Source of the DNA: Hexactinellida sp. DTS-2022
Taxonomy: Eukaryota > Porifera > Hexactinellida
Length of the DNA stretch: 64,000 bases
Reading direction: 5' to 3'
NCBI GenBank assembly: GCA_028753945.1
Contig: JAPNXP010000006.1
Span: 248,001-312,000, forward strand
The position numbers and the translations under genes are program-made. How positions within the stretch are numbered: the first letter of the stretch is position 1; every line of letters starts with the position of its first letter. Below the pieces are notes generated by a model. That model searched no databases. It was not told the DNA's origin and was given only the letters and a program-made list of their open reading frames with translations. Of this stretch, positions 47,801 to 54,841 are shown piece by piece.

Positions 47801-50800
47801 TTTACAAATTTAGAATAAATAGTTAGTTAGAAAAAGCCGATTATTAGAAAAAACCGGTTTCAACTGTACATATACATAATAATATTTAATTACAGTGGAT
47901 GCCGGTTATAAGAACATCGTCGGGAACTGCACTTAATGTGCTTATAACCGGCATGTTCTTATAACCGACATAAATTATACAGGGTATATGGCAACCATTT
48001 TCCAACATAGTGTTCTTATATCCGGTATGTTCTTATAACCGGTGTGCTTATATCCGACATCTACTGTACTATATAGTGCTATAACATACCAGTTGAATGT
48101 GCCACTATAAGTCTGTCGTTTATAAGCTGAGCATGTGTTGCGTACATCTCATTGTTCTCATTTGGGAGACAGGAGAGAATCAATTCGTATTTTGTAGAGA
48201 AATCTCCGCGATTGAAGGTGTCATTTAAACACAACTAGAAATATATTTTTAGAAATAATTTATATACATTATAAATATGAATAACTTATATGTTTGGATA
48301 AATACAGTCACTTATATTATGAGCATTAAAGGGACCAAAATTGTGTTCATAACAGAGATACTTTATAATAAGCGAACTCAACTTAATACAAACCCTATGT
48401 AAGTTGTTAAATTGGGACCATAGGGCTTGTTTATAATAAAAAAATTCATATTAAGCAGAAGAAATATAGCTCACAATAAGCAGACCTGACTGTATTATAT
48501 TATAATCTCCTCAATATTATTATCAGCTATAGATAATAACTATCTAAACAATGGAATTAAATAACTAAATAATTAATTTATCATTATACAAATATTTTAG
48601 CCATTCAACCCTAGCTTATATTGATTGTGTTTCCTTATAAGGTTTTGATTGCATTTCCATTAAATTTAGTGAATTTATTCATTTAAATATCTACATTTTT
48701 ACATGTATTATTAACCATGTGTTATACCACTAAAAGCCACTATTGTACATTAGTGAGAAAACAGATTTTGTTCGATTTATAGGCATTGTCAATATGTTTG
48801 TTTCATTGGGTTAGTGCTATTTTTAATTAGGCTTGATCATTAGTATTTAAATTTTGGCAATTTTATTGATTTAATTGTAGTGTGTTTGTTTGTTCATTTA
48901 TCTGTTAGTTTGCTAGTTTGTTAGTTTGATTGTTTATTTGTTTGTTTGTTTGTTTGTTCATTTATTTGTTTGTTTGCTAGTTTGTTAGTTTGATTGTTTA
49001 TTTGTTTGTTTCTTCAGTTGTTTGTTTGTTTATTTGTTGTTGTTGTTTTCGGAAATTAACTCACCCGAACAATTCTGACTTCTCTAACTGTCAAATAATC
49101 TTTTTGTTGATTCACCAAAAAATAAATAAATCCATCTCTCTCAAATACTGCCACATATTCTCGATTCAATTTTGACAATTCTCGAAACCTTACTGGTTCG
49201 ATCAGCTGTTCCAGAAAATTCTCTCCAAATTGGAATAAGTCAACTTCGGAATTTCGATCCAAAAACTCGGTTCCAATTGGAACTGACTGGGTTATGTAAA
49301 GTTCGATTGAATTTGCAGTGCTTTGTGAACCAATTAAATTGATGGGTTCTCTTAATGGAGGATTAATGAGATAAGTTAAATTCCTGATATGTTCCAATGT
49401 AAATTTGTTATAAATGTTCACATTCCCTAACCCATCATATGTTGTTAGGAACGAATTGTATGTTGATATTGAAAGTATTTGCATTGACCCAGTGATATCT
49501 ATAAATAGAACAAAAATATGTAATACTTTCGTACTAATTAAATATCGAAAATAATTAGCATTAATAATAATTAATTTTAATTGATTTTAAATTTTGGCAA
49601 AAGAACAGTTAACAAATAAGTTACAAGTTTTAAATTATTCCATCAAAATGTATATATTTAATTAATTCAGGTATTTGGTCATAAATTACTTGCAAATAGG
49701 ATGTTTAATTGTTAGCAACTTTCACATCTTATTGCTAACTATTTATACAGCTGAGATGTCCCGTGGTACACTTATTAAATCACATTCCATAATACCAAAT
49801 GGGTTGCTTATTAAGTTTGTTACAGAGTTGGTAAGAAAAGAGGATGACAATCTGAATTATGAATATTTTATTATTAAAACTCGATTATTGTGTATTTGTT
49901 TGTTTGTTTGGTGGATTGTATTAAAGTGATAGGGGAAAACGCGTTTATAATTGAGACTTCCAAATGTTATAATAGGTAAACAAGTATGCTGAACACGAAT
50001 TTCGATTTGATAAATTTATAATATGAATATTTATTGTTGTTGTTTACAAAATCAGTAAACAATTAATGAAATTTGAAATGAACAGGGGTATAATAGGTAT
50101 ATTAAAAAGCTGATAGAATTTGTCTAAAATATGTTAAGTTGAAATAGCTAATAATAATAATAATACAGAAATTTTTATGAAAAAATCAATGAAAAAATCG
50201 TACTATAATACAGTAGAACCTCGTTAGTACGAACACAGTTAATATGAAATTCCGGTTAATAAGAACATTATTTCAGTCCCCTTCAAAGCCTTTTCAATAC
50301 AAATGACTCCGGTTACTACGAATTCCGGATAAGGCGAACACATTTTGACGGTCCCATGGTATTCGTAATAACTAGGTCGATTATCCTAGTAACAGAGATC
50401 GCAAATGGAATGGAAACTAATTGTAATTCCTATAAACCTATTCTACTGATTGCAATAATACTTCATAAATTCCTTTAAATATAGGAGTTCCAAATAACTC
50501 AGATAAAGAAATAAAATATGCAATTTGAAATTTTTATCTCACAGTTGAAAGTCTATTATAAGTTATAACACAACTATTTTCATGTTAATAAAACCACACT
50601 TTATAAAGGAATTCAAATTCAAAATGTTAATAAAACCACACTTTATAAAGGAATTCAAATTCAAATTTATAAGTCATAAATGTGGTTATGTTCACAAGTT
50701 AATATTCAAGGAATTATATAAGCAAATGTCGCCAACAAATAATGATTTAGCCGAGTCCATTCGCGACCTTTCCTATAATATTTCATAATATTCACTTTCA

Positions 50801-52651
50801 AAAGTTCATATTTTTGGTTCGTCCCCAATTCATTGTCGCTTATTACTAGCTAGGTTCTTTTTCCTCCAAAATAGATTATTAATTTTCAATCTTCCAGGAA
50901 TTTTTCCTCTAATTCGTTCAATTTTATTTGTCGGTGAAATTTGCTTATATGTCGGCTAAATCTTTATTTGTCGGTGAAATTTGTCATAAGTAAACCGTAT
51001 ATTCAAAGGGCTGTGGTAATTAGTTTGAAAATCAAAGTAGATTTATTTAATGTTAAACATCCTGGTATCCAACTACAGTTACAATCAAACTATTTGTTTG
51101 CTTTTATTTGTTTATTTATTTGTTTGCAACCTTCTTAGTTAATACAAACCCTATGTAAGTAGACTTGACTGTAATTCCTATTAAATAAACTGTACAGTGG
51201 TGTTCGCCTGATACTAATAGCAAATGCTCTAATAGTAAAATTATATAGCTCTATTAGCAAGTTATTTTCAGTCCCCAAGCGAGCATTTAATGCTAATTTT
51301 TGTTTTTTTGTTTAATGCTAATGGTACAAATAGTAATTAATTCCACTCCGTTTTTATATACCTTCAAAACTATGGCATCAAAAGATAGAAACCTTCAAAC
51401 AAATTGCTAAAATAAAGTGATGACATTGTGTATTTGGAATGGAAGAATTTAGAATGCATTAGACATAGAATGCAACATAAATTACGCACTAATAGTGTAA
51501 AATGACACATTTACACTGAATCCTTATAATACGATTATGTAGGTAGTTATATGCAATATTAGTTGGATTCAAATTTAATTAATTTAACTTATTAAGTTTC
51601 AGACTGAGATAATGGGTTATAATTATCAGTCGACTCCGCTTAATAGAGTCACCTCGGGACCAGGTTATTTTGATCCGATTAAGCGGAGAAATCTATTAAC
51701 TTAACCGAAAATATTTTATGACAAACTGTCATTCCGTCCTATAAATCCTGTGAAATGCATTAATTATTATCCGCATATAACGAATATCCGGATATTGAGA
51801 AGGAATTTACAGGTTATAACGAGAGTTGACTATATTAATAACTAATTAATTCTAGCTCAGTATTAATATTAATATTTAATATTTTGAAATTATTTTAATA
51901 TTCTTTACAAATAATAGAATATCTACGGATCATTAGCCAAACAAATATAACACCAAGTTATCAATATAGTTGCTTTGTACTAGATTACAAAGCATTTAAG
52001 ACTACTAGACACAAATATATCTACATTAACCGTAATTAAAAGAATTATTATCCATTAGTTACTGGAAAATAATGTACTTTTAATCATGGTTTTATAATCC
52101 AGTGAATGTTAGGACTTATAATGAATTAGTTGATTTATCAACAAGTTTATAATTGCGACAATTAGTCTGCTAATTATATATTAATATCAGTTATCCAATT
52201 ACAGTCAGGTTATTTTATTAGGAATATTCAAAAATCATGTTCATAATAGAGAGACTTTATAATAAGCGAACTCAACTTATACAAACCCTATGTAAGTTCT
52301 TAAATTGGGACCATAGGGCTTGTTCATAATAAAAATATGTTCATATTAAACAGATGAAAAATTGTTCACAATAAGCAGATATAAATATTGCGCCTAAATG
52401 TAATAAAACATATATTTTTATTTACAACAACTTGTTGTTTATATGCATATAAATAACTCACTTTTCTGATTAATTATTTGCAAGGAGTTATCTAATGCAA
52501 TTAGATTTCGCGAATCGGCCAATAAGATTCCATCTTGATTTGTATGTATAAATTGAATAGGCGGATTTTGTGCGCGGAATTCTGCATACTGTGTGAATGC
52601 CGGCTGCAACAACACAAGCAGAATGCACCAAAAAGTATAAATAGAAGACAT
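23838..52651 (-). CDS. Plexin (semaphorin receptor), 31 coding exons
   Basis: Exons: 52462-52651, 49065-49498, 48090-48234, 47256-47401, 45996-46175, 44249-44368, 43670-43770, 43031-43166, 42448-42704, 40571-40784, 39480-39669, 38741-38956, 38009-38129, 37509-37754, 36844-37023, 36331-36484, 36013-36237, 35534-35683, 32271-32776, 31571-31772, 30692-30943, 30187-30232, 28746-28855, 27979-28036, 27843-27919, 27402-27491, 26610-26885, 25995-26104, 25507-25582, 25367-25447, 23838-23954. All phases close on 1801 residues. Domains: signal peptide 1-20; sema to ~405; PSI ~413-470 (CGMC, DPICGWC), ~570-615 and ~709-760; IPT repeats ~760-1130; TM 1160-1184; split RasGAP with LLLRRTDS (R1348, R1349) and RFWVN (R1644); a Rho-binding region with DWDTVSQAKEKALDSLYK between. 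Plexins bind semaphorins and act as Rap GAPs in cell guidance. All three catalytic arginines are kept. The sema domain is shorter than usual (~385 residues) and divergent. The start ATG directly follows a possible 3' splice site, so an upstream leader exon is possible. Confidence 0.93.
24030..24165. repeat. Family K repeat within a family C copy (plexin intron 30)
   Basis: AGTATGATTTTTGG...AGGAGCGTATTTACAAATGG. A C-type left end lies at 23971-23995 and C-like sequence continues at 24168-24312, so K appears to have inserted into C. Confidence 0.7.
24168..24312. repeat. TA-MITE family C, right part (plexin intron 30)
   Basis: CTAGTTAGTACGAATACC...CTAACGAAGTTCTATTATA, degenerate. Confidence 0.7.
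24643..24700. repeat. TA-MITE family H, half copy (plexin intron 30)
   Basis: CAGTGGTGTTCGCGTAATAG followed by AAAGTCGCATTTG; the right end is missing. Confidence 0.7.
25129..25295. repeat. TA-MITE family A (plexin intron 30)
   Basis: Complete, with GTTATAACGAAG / CTTCGTTATA motifs and end GTGTTCACTG plus TA. Confidence 0.88.
25655..25985. repeat. (CAAA)n/(CTAA)n microsatellite (plexin intron 28)
   Basis: Mixed AACAAAC and AACTAAC units with an internal duplication of the ACAAATACACAAACAAAC block, ending just inside the exon 28 donor. Confidence 0.92.
27162..27333. repeat. TA-MITE family A (plexin intron 26)
   Basis: CAGTGAACTCCCGTAATATA...GAGAGTTCAATG, complete. A family J half copy precedes it (27010-27060). 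Confidence 0.86.
27525..27800. repeat. TA-MITE family G interrupted by element L (plexin intron 25)
   Basis: CAGTCGACTCCGCTTAATAG runs to 27563; the G sequence resumes at 27737 with ATCCGCTTAATGGGGTC. The right end is lost. Confidence 0.85.
27564..27728. mobile_element. Foldback element L, copy 1, 8-bp target duplication
   Basis: 165 bp, GAGAATGCATATATAGAGC...CTATATAAGTTATTTGT. The perfect duplication AATAGATT (27556-27563 and 27729-27736) restores the interrupted G element. Confidence 0.9.
28180..28350. repeat. Family K repeat (plexin intron 23)
   Basis: CAAGGAATTATCGCGAGACG...AGGAACGTATTTACAATTGG. Confidence 0.75.
28360..28470. repeat. Foldback family J, right arm eroded (plexin intron 23)
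   Basis: AAAAATCTAAAATTACAGCT arm with the inner stem GGAGGCACTATATTT / AAATATAGTGTCACC. Confidence 0.75.
28524..28717. repeat. TA-MITE family F (plexin intron 23)
   Basis: CAGTCAGGTTCTTTTATTAT...AAGCAGACCTGACAG, complete, 29 bp from exon 23. Confidence 0.88.
28873..29090. repeat. TA-MITE family B/C (plexin intron 22)
   Basis: Left part is reverse family B (TAGCCATTGTAGGGACCTGA), right part is family C (GGCTTTGAAGGGGACTGAAA). It is a hybrid or nested copy, starting 18 bp from exon 23. Confidence 0.75.
29762..29840. repeat. TA-MITE family A, 5' half (plexin intron 22)
   Basis: CAGTAAACTCCGTTATAACG to TTTCCCCCAGAGCA; the right half is absent. Confidence 0.75.
30271..30433. repeat. TA-MITE family D (plexin intron 21)
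   Basis: GATTGTCGTTAATAGGAACA...AACAGAGTCTAC; slightly truncated at both ends. Confidence 0.82.
30457..30636. mobile_element. Foldback element L, copy 2, 8-bp target duplication
   Basis: 180 bp, opposite orientation to copy 1, ACAAATAACTTATATAGAGC...CTATATAAACATTCTC. Perfect duplication ATGATATA at 30449-30456 and 30637-30644. Confidence 0.9.
30955..31510. repeat. (CAAA)n/(TAAA)n microsatellite (plexin intron 20)
   Basis: About 550 bp of AAACAAAC and AAATAAAC variants with an internal duplication (30970-31050 resembles 31150-31250). Long cysteine/leucine/phenylalanine-rich reading frames here are artefacts. Confidence 0.92.
31852..32015. repeat. TA-MITE family D (plexin intron 19)
   Basis: ATACTTAATAGGAACATGG...AACTAGAGTCTATTGTA; the left end is eroded. 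Confidence 0.82.
32071..32250. repeat. TA-MITE family F (plexin intron 19)
   Basis: CAGTCAGGTTTGCTTATTGT...GAACCTGACTG, ending 20 bp from the exon 19 donor. Confidence 0.88.
32857..33030. repeat. TA-MITE family C (plexin intron 18)
   Basis: CAGTAGAATCTCGTTAGTAC...ACGAGGTTATACTG, complete. Confidence 0.86.
33661..34887 (+). CDS. Coiled-coil/NHL-repeat protein 2, nested in plexin intron 18
   Basis: 408 residues, intronless. An N-terminal coiled coil (~15-110) with many arginines and glutamates leads into about six NHL repeats (~130-408), for example GELYCPSGVAINE, IFVANWGNN, GEFKSPQQLTTD and VFIADSDNNRICVLD. It lacks RING and B-box, so it resembles the C-terminal half of TRIM-NHL proteins. 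The propeller probably binds RNA or protein; the true role is unknown. The start is set at 33661 because both paralogues (8074, 59875) begin at the matching methionine; the open frame runs 55 codons further upstream without similarity. It lies wholly inside plexin intron 18 on the opposite strand, so the two transcripts overlap. It is more GC-rich than its surroundings, as is the third copy. Confidence 0.88.
   Translation: MAARYQIAPPAADPVETRINRAIDGLIALLNLRRAQLLTQVRDAREEKRAAEVARQEMHTQLTTARTHLLTDLKENPLKSVRDKTVSEIDQKLRELRTNISAETEFKWQCDTRDLEVSISRLGEITQVPVGPNYATFHLPTVATGKEGSAPGELYCPSGVAINEATNQIFVANWGNNIIEIFSETGEYLNQLDDGQLFRPHGIAIHGNSLYVSCDRTHTVSKYSLTDFSFVKQIGKRGSKNGEFKSPQQLTTDPNGQVFIADSDNNRICVLDTDLNHLRNIKHQALSRPYDVKLSHDRVYVLCPSKNPCMLVLSLEGDLLHSIISKGHEMDVTGSLFFCLDTNNNIVISDYGSHSIRVFSPAGNLLHTIGREGHQQGMFYRPRGIAIDTNGRLVCVSGNNNFGLQIFS
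35285..35530. repeat. 13-bp minisatellite at the plexin exon 18 donor
   Basis: About 18 tandem copies of TATACAAATACTG with variants (TATGTACGAATACTG, TATCCTGTTACAAATACTA), ending within a few bases of the exon 18 splice donor. Confidence 0.92.
35773..35944. repeat. TA-MITE family D (plexin intron 17)
   Basis: CAGTAGACTCTGTTAATAGG...ACGAGAGTCTACTG, complete. Confidence 0.9.
36554..36691. repeat. TA-MITE family E (plexin intron 15)
   Basis: CAGTGGATGCCGGTTATAAT...GATATCTACTG, complete. Confidence 0.88.
36725..36809. repeat. TA-MITE family N, 85 bp (plexin intron 15)
   Basis: CAGTAGAACCTGTCTAATCC...GGATTATGCAGGTTCTACTG with three internal TAATCCGAC / GTCGGATTA motifs. It ends 34 bp from exon 15. 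Confidence 0.85.
37192..37347. repeat. TA-MITE family C (plexin intron 14)
   Basis: CAGTAGAACCTCGTTAGTAG...ACGAGGTTCTACTG, complete. Confidence 0.88.
38235..38411. repeat. TA-MITE family F (plexin intron 12)
   Basis: CAGTCAGGTCTGCTTATTGT...AATAACCTGA; right end eroded. Confidence 0.85.
38433..38555. repeat. TA-MITE family E (plexin intron 12)
   Basis: CAGTTGATGCCGGCTATAAG...AACCGACATCCACTG, complete short form. Confidence 0.86.
38582..38732. repeat. TA-MITE family Q (plexin intron 12)
   Basis: The ends CAGTCTGTTCTCTCTAAT and ATTAGAGAGAACAGTG enclose six copies of CTAATAGTCCAC or TAATTGTCCAC. The element stops about 10 bp from the exon 12 splice donor. Confidence 0.85.
38998..39245. repeat. 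(TTTG)n/(GGTT)n microsatellite (plexin intron 11)
   Basis: Pure TTTG blocks around a GGTT block; antisense to plexin. Confidence 0.92.
39804..39969. repeat. TA-MITE family D (plexin intron 10)
   Basis: CAGTAGACTCTCGTTAATAG...AACAGAGTCTACTG, complete. Confidence 0.9.
40016..40199. repeat. TA-MITE family G (plexin intron 10)
   Basis: CAGTTGACTCCGCTTAATAA...AAGCGGAGTATACTG. Six copies of the CCGCTTAAT / ATTAAGCGGAG motif. Confidence 0.9.
40299..40557. repeat. Inverted-repeat element U, copy 1 (plexin intron 10)
   Basis: TACCGTATTTATTCTAATAG...CTATTAGAGTATATACGGT, with AGCCTAGGCGATTATTG inside. It ends 14 bp from the exon 10 donor. Confidence 0.82.
40965..41223. mobile_element. hAT-like non-autonomous element T
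   Basis: 259 bp, inverted ends TAGTGTTGTAA / TTACAACACTA, perfect 8-bp duplication TGACAGAC at 40957-40964 and 41224-41231. It lies in plexin intron 9. Confidence 0.9.
41335..41395. repeat. TA-MITE family P, half copy (plexin intron 9)
   Basis: CAGTATAACTCGTTATAACG to TATTCGAGTG, abutting an H half copy (41397-41470, CAGTAGTGTTTGCCTAATAA). Confidence 0.72.
41883..42028. repeat. TA-MITE family C (plexin intron 9)
   Basis: CTGTAGAACCTCGTTAGTAC...ACGAAGTTCTACTG, reverse orientation. Confidence 0.85.
42130..42290. repeat. TA-MITE family H (plexin intron 9)
   Basis: GTTCGCGGAAGTAATATCAA...TAATAGGTAAACATCACTG with the core AACATTAAATGCTCGCTTGG. Confidence 0.78.
42763..42960. repeat. TA-MITE family F (plexin intron 8)
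   Basis: CAGTCAGGTCTGCTTATTGT...AATAACCTGACTG; 198 bp of a 326-bp intron. Confidence 0.9.
43237..43400. repeat. TA-MITE family I, left part (plexin intron 7)
   Basis: CAGTCCGAACCATGCTAATC and the reverse family core; the right end is missing. Confidence 0.7.
43445..43615. repeat. TA-MITE family E with duplicated tail (plexin intron 7)
   Basis: CAGTATGTCGGATATAAGCA...CCGGCATCTACTG. The tail ACTTATAACCGGCATCTACTG-like end is repeated at 43622-43641. Confidence 0.86.
43805..44155. repeat. (TTTG)n/(GTTA)n microsatellite (plexin intron 6)
   Basis: Alternating blocks of TTTG, TTAG and GTGT units, antisense to plexin. Confidence 0.92.
44402..44503. repeat. TA-MITE family G, short (plexin intron 5)
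   Basis: CAGTTGACTCTGCTTAATAG...AAGCGGAGTATATTG. Confidence 0.82.
44537..44705. repeat. TA-MITE family D (plexin intron 5)
   Basis: CAGTAGACTCTGTTAATAGG...TTATAGTATACTG. Confidence 0.86.
44998..45199. repeat. TA-MITE family F (plexin intron 5)
   Basis: CAGTCAGGTTCTTTTATTAT...AAGCAGACCTGACTG, complete. Confidence 0.9.
45249..45425. repeat. TA-MITE family O (plexin intron 5)
   Basis: CAGTAAAACCTTTAGAAAGT...TTTGGAGGTTTTACTG with GTTCACTTTTCATGA-type inner motifs. Only copy seen here. Confidence 0.78.
45850..45970. repeat. (CAAA)n microsatellite (plexin intron 5)
   Basis: About 120 bp of ACAAACAA units ending close to the exon 5 donor. Confidence 0.92.
46258..46424. repeat. TA-MITE family B, left end eroded (plexin intron 4)
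   Basis: CAGTAGAACGAATTTCC...ACGAGGTTCTACTG; it directly abuts the next element. Confidence 0.82.
46431..46601. repeat. TA-MITE family A (plexin intron 4)
   Basis: CAGTGAATTCCGTTATAACC...CGAGAGTTCACTG, complete; 6 bp after the B copy. Confidence 0.9.
47007..47249. repeat. Inverted-repeat element U, copy 2 (plexin intron 4)
   Basis: Same orientation and core as copy 1. Its end ACCGTATATATTC begins immediately after the GTAAGT of the exon 4 donor. Confidence 0.82.
47440..47640. repeat. (CAAA)n microsatellite (plexin intron 3)
   Basis: ACAAACAA units interspersed with AAATATACATACAAATTAAC blocks, 40 bp from exon 4. Confidence 0.92.
47705..47866. repeat. TA-MITE family R (plexin intron 3)
   Basis: CAGTCGAAACCGGTCGAAAC...AAAACCGGTTTCAACTG. 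A half copy lies at about 14310-14345 in GABA-B intron 6. Confidence 0.82.
47892..48066. repeat. TA-MITE family E (plexin intron 3)
   Basis: CAGTGGATGCCGGTTATAAG...TCCGACATCTACTG, with seven copies of the GGTTATAAGAAC-type motif. Confidence 0.92.
48305..48492. repeat. TA-MITE family F (plexin intron 2)
   Basis: CAGTCACTTATATTATGAGC...AAGCAGACCTGACTG. Confidence 0.86.
48880..49050. repeat. (TTTG)n microsatellite (plexin intron 2)
   Basis: Two near-identical blocks of TTTGTTTG/TAGTTTGTTAG next to the exon 2 donor; antisense to plexin. Confidence 0.9.
50211..50375. repeat. TA-MITE family C, right end lost (plexin intron 1)
   Basis: CAGTAGAACCTCGTTAGTAC...CATGGTATTCGTAATAACTA, reverse orientation. 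Confidence 0.8.
50582..50665. repeat. Perfect 42-bp tandem duplication (plexin intron 1)
   Basis: Two exact copies of a 42-bp unit beginning ATGTTAATAAAACCACAC (50582 and 50624). A 68-codon open frame runs through both; it is probably chance. Confidence 0.95.
51195..51310. repeat. TA-MITE family H, left part (plexin intron 1)
   Basis: CAGTGGTGTTCGCCTGATAC and CCCCAAGCGAGCATTTAATG; right end missing. Confidence 0.75.
51628..51835. repeat. Chimeric MITE, family G left half and family A right half (plexin intron 1)
   Basis: Begins CAGTCGACTCCGCTTAATAG (G) and continues as G to CCTATAAATCCTGTGAAA. It then switches at about 51757 to A (GCATTAATTATTATCCGC) and ends CGAGAGTTGACTATA. Confidence 0.82.
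52202..52380. repeat. TA-MITE family F, right end lost (plexin intron 1)
   Basis: CAGTCAGGTTATTTTATTAG...TTCACAATAAGCAGA. Confidence 0.84.
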
Positions 52652-52976
52652 CTACAAGAAAACAGTTTATCAAATTCAACAACTTGATGTTAAATGTTGT
52701 AAAATTACAGTGAAAATTAATAAGCATATATAATATGTATTTATAAGTAAATCTAAAGCCAATGGGTAGTACAATTGTATTAGTAACTTGGCTTCAAATA
52801 ATGTATGCTATTTGAAATACTATTGTTTATTGTTCATTGAAACTGTAAAAGATAGCAAATTCAGGGGAAATCAATCTATCTTTGCTAATTTAATTACTAG
52901 ACTTTTTATGGAGTTTTTGTATTGAAATTAAATAAGCAAAAATTTGTTGATTTTCGATTAAATTACTAGTTATATA

Positions 52977-53110
52977 CAGTAGAACCTCGTTAGTACGAAT
53001 ACCAGGGGACCGTCGAAAATGTTCGCCTTATCCGGAATTCATATTAACCAATTTGAAGGGCACTGAAATAGTGTTCGTATTAACCGTGTTCGTACTAACA
53101 AGGTTCTACG
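52977..53110. repeat. TA-MITE family C upstream of plexin
   Basis: CAGTAGAACCTCGTTAGTAC...CAAGGTTCTACGGTA, complete. Confidence 0.86.
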
Positions 53111-54011
53111 GTATATTGTAACAACTTGATATAATCTATTTATAATGAATTTTGTAGTAAAAGCAATTGATAATTGCTTTTAAATTTATAAACGAACTAT
53201 TGTTGCAAAATTAGTCAATTTTTAGATGTGTTATAATTAGTTGTTATTGTTTACAATTAAACTTACATGTTTACTTCTGAGAATAAAACTTGAAATTAGT
53301 AATCTCAAATATCAAATTTCTGCTTTATTTGCACTTTTATACAAGCGCCATTCTGTCTAGTCTACGAAATAATAACACTGTCGGACTATGGATGATACAA
53401 ACCAAATTAATTAATAGTTATTATTATGACTCGTCGCATCAATTACTAAATCAAAATTCTAAAGAAATCTTATAGAATTGTAATTATAAATTAATTAATT
53501 ATTCTGCATTCAAATTATTTTGAATAAAGCATCTATTTTCCTTCTAAGTATTTATAAAATATCAAATTTCTGAGGATATCTGTAATAGTCATAATTTTAG
53601 ATTTTTCTGATGTCTATCAATTTATAAATCAATTATTTTGCTGTTGATTGATTTATACATGTACTATAAATAGATTTTAGAATTGAGCGCCAAATTCATT
53701 GGCGCCTGAATTTATATGCCTATTTCTTAGGTTTATAATTAATTGAAAATTTGTAAATAATTATAAATAATTCATACGTATTACTGTAATTATTTATTCA
53801 TTACTTTAGAATTAGTCAACTAGCCTATTTGCTCTTTAATTGTTTCCAATTTATTCAATTCTAACCCTGGATAAATAATAATTAATTTGCCTAATTCTGA
53901 ATCTAAGAATATTTATTATTTCAATTTATTTGATTGTAAGAATTATTTTATTTTAACGGACAACTAGGACACTAATTTGAGGGAATATACACAAATACAT
54001 TTCGTAATTAC

Positions 54012-54108
54012 CATGTTGAACATTTGGAATTTTGGCCATTAATTGTTTAGCCTCAGTCAATCCGTTGAAATATTTGACCTTCATAACTCGCATTCCAACA
54101 CCTGATTT
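54012..54108 (-). CDS. Orphan coding-like exon of unknown gene
   Basis: 97 nt bounded by a 3' splice site (GTTTCAG) and a donor (CATG/GTAATT). Only one of three frames is open. It gives 32 residues with a protein-like composition, including MRVMKVKYFNGLTEAKQLMA. I do not recognise the protein. It could be a 5' exon of plexin transcripts, since the plexin ATG sits directly behind an acceptor (TTCTTGTAG). However, this frame would not continue into plexin, so it would then be leader sequence. Alternatively it is a fragment of another minus-strand gene, or chance. Confidence 0.4.
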
Positions 54109-54279
54109 CTGAAACTATGCGGAAAGTTATTATAACGCTCAAGTATAAAACACCTCTTTAAAACAATGGCTTTATTTACACACATTTATATATATGTCAG
54201 CTAATAGGAACTATCGAAGTAGTTGGTTTCTTAAACAATTGAATTTGTGTCCTTAATTAAGATCCTTTATAATTATTCC

Positions 54280-54450
54280 AATAGAACCTCGTTAGTACGA
54301 ACACGGTTGATGCGAATTCCGGTTAATTAATTCATACGAACACTATTTCAGTTCCCTTCAAAGCCTTTTCAATACAAATGATATTCGTTATACGAATTCC
54401 GGATAAGGCGACACGTTTTGACGGTTGTGTTCGTACTAACGAGGTTCTAC
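54280..54450. repeat. TA-MITE family C, reverse
   Basis: AATAGAACCTCGTTAGTACG...ACGAGGTTCTACTG. Confidence 0.84.
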
Positions 54451-54544
54451 TGTATAATAATATTCAGCCAAATAAACATGGCTTTTGATTACCAAAGCCT
54501 ACTGTATGACTAACCAAGGGTTTAAGCGATCCATACGCCTAGAC

Positions 54545-54841
54545 CAGCGATTCCCTTACTTTTTCAACCGTGGACCCCCTATAGTAAATATTAGACATTC
54601 TGTGGACCCCTCCCATTGACCGTAATACAGTCGAAATCGGATTATTTTGTCCAATTCTTTTCATGGATAATTCGACAAAATAATCCGATAGATAAACAAA
54701 TAAACCCTGTAGGATATCCATGCAAAATGGTATATACAGTATATCATAATTTTCCTCGAATATTAGGACAAAATAGTCCGATAAAACAAAATAATCCGAT
54801 TTCGACTGTACATCCTTTGGACCCCAGGTTGGGAACCACTG
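54545..54841. mobile_element. hAT-like element W interrupted by MITE S
   Basis: Inverted ends CAGCGATTCCC / GGGAACCACTG with inner TTTCAACCGTGGACCCCC. 8-bp duplication GCCTAGAC/GCCTAGAG (54537-54544, 54842-54849; one mismatch). Ends of the CAGnGnTTCCCAACC type are typical of animal hAT elements. Confidence 0.88.
54628..54808. mobile_element. TA-MITE family S nested in element W
   Basis: 181 bp, CAGTCGAAATCGGATTATTT...AATCCGATTTCGACTG. TA at 54626-54627 and 54809-54810. Internal motif AAAATAATCCGAT recurs. Confidence 0.9.

Noticed and set aside
785-49050. Idea that TTTG repeats always lie on the sense strand just after donors
   Set aside because: True for several introns, but those at 38998, 43805 and 48880 have TTTG antisense to plexin, so there is no consistent rule.
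50582-50788. 68-codon frame with a perfect 14-residue repeat
   Set aside because: The repeat is a 42-bp DNA duplication, which happens to be a multiple of three. It lies on the antisense strand of plexin intron 1 without splice or start evidence.
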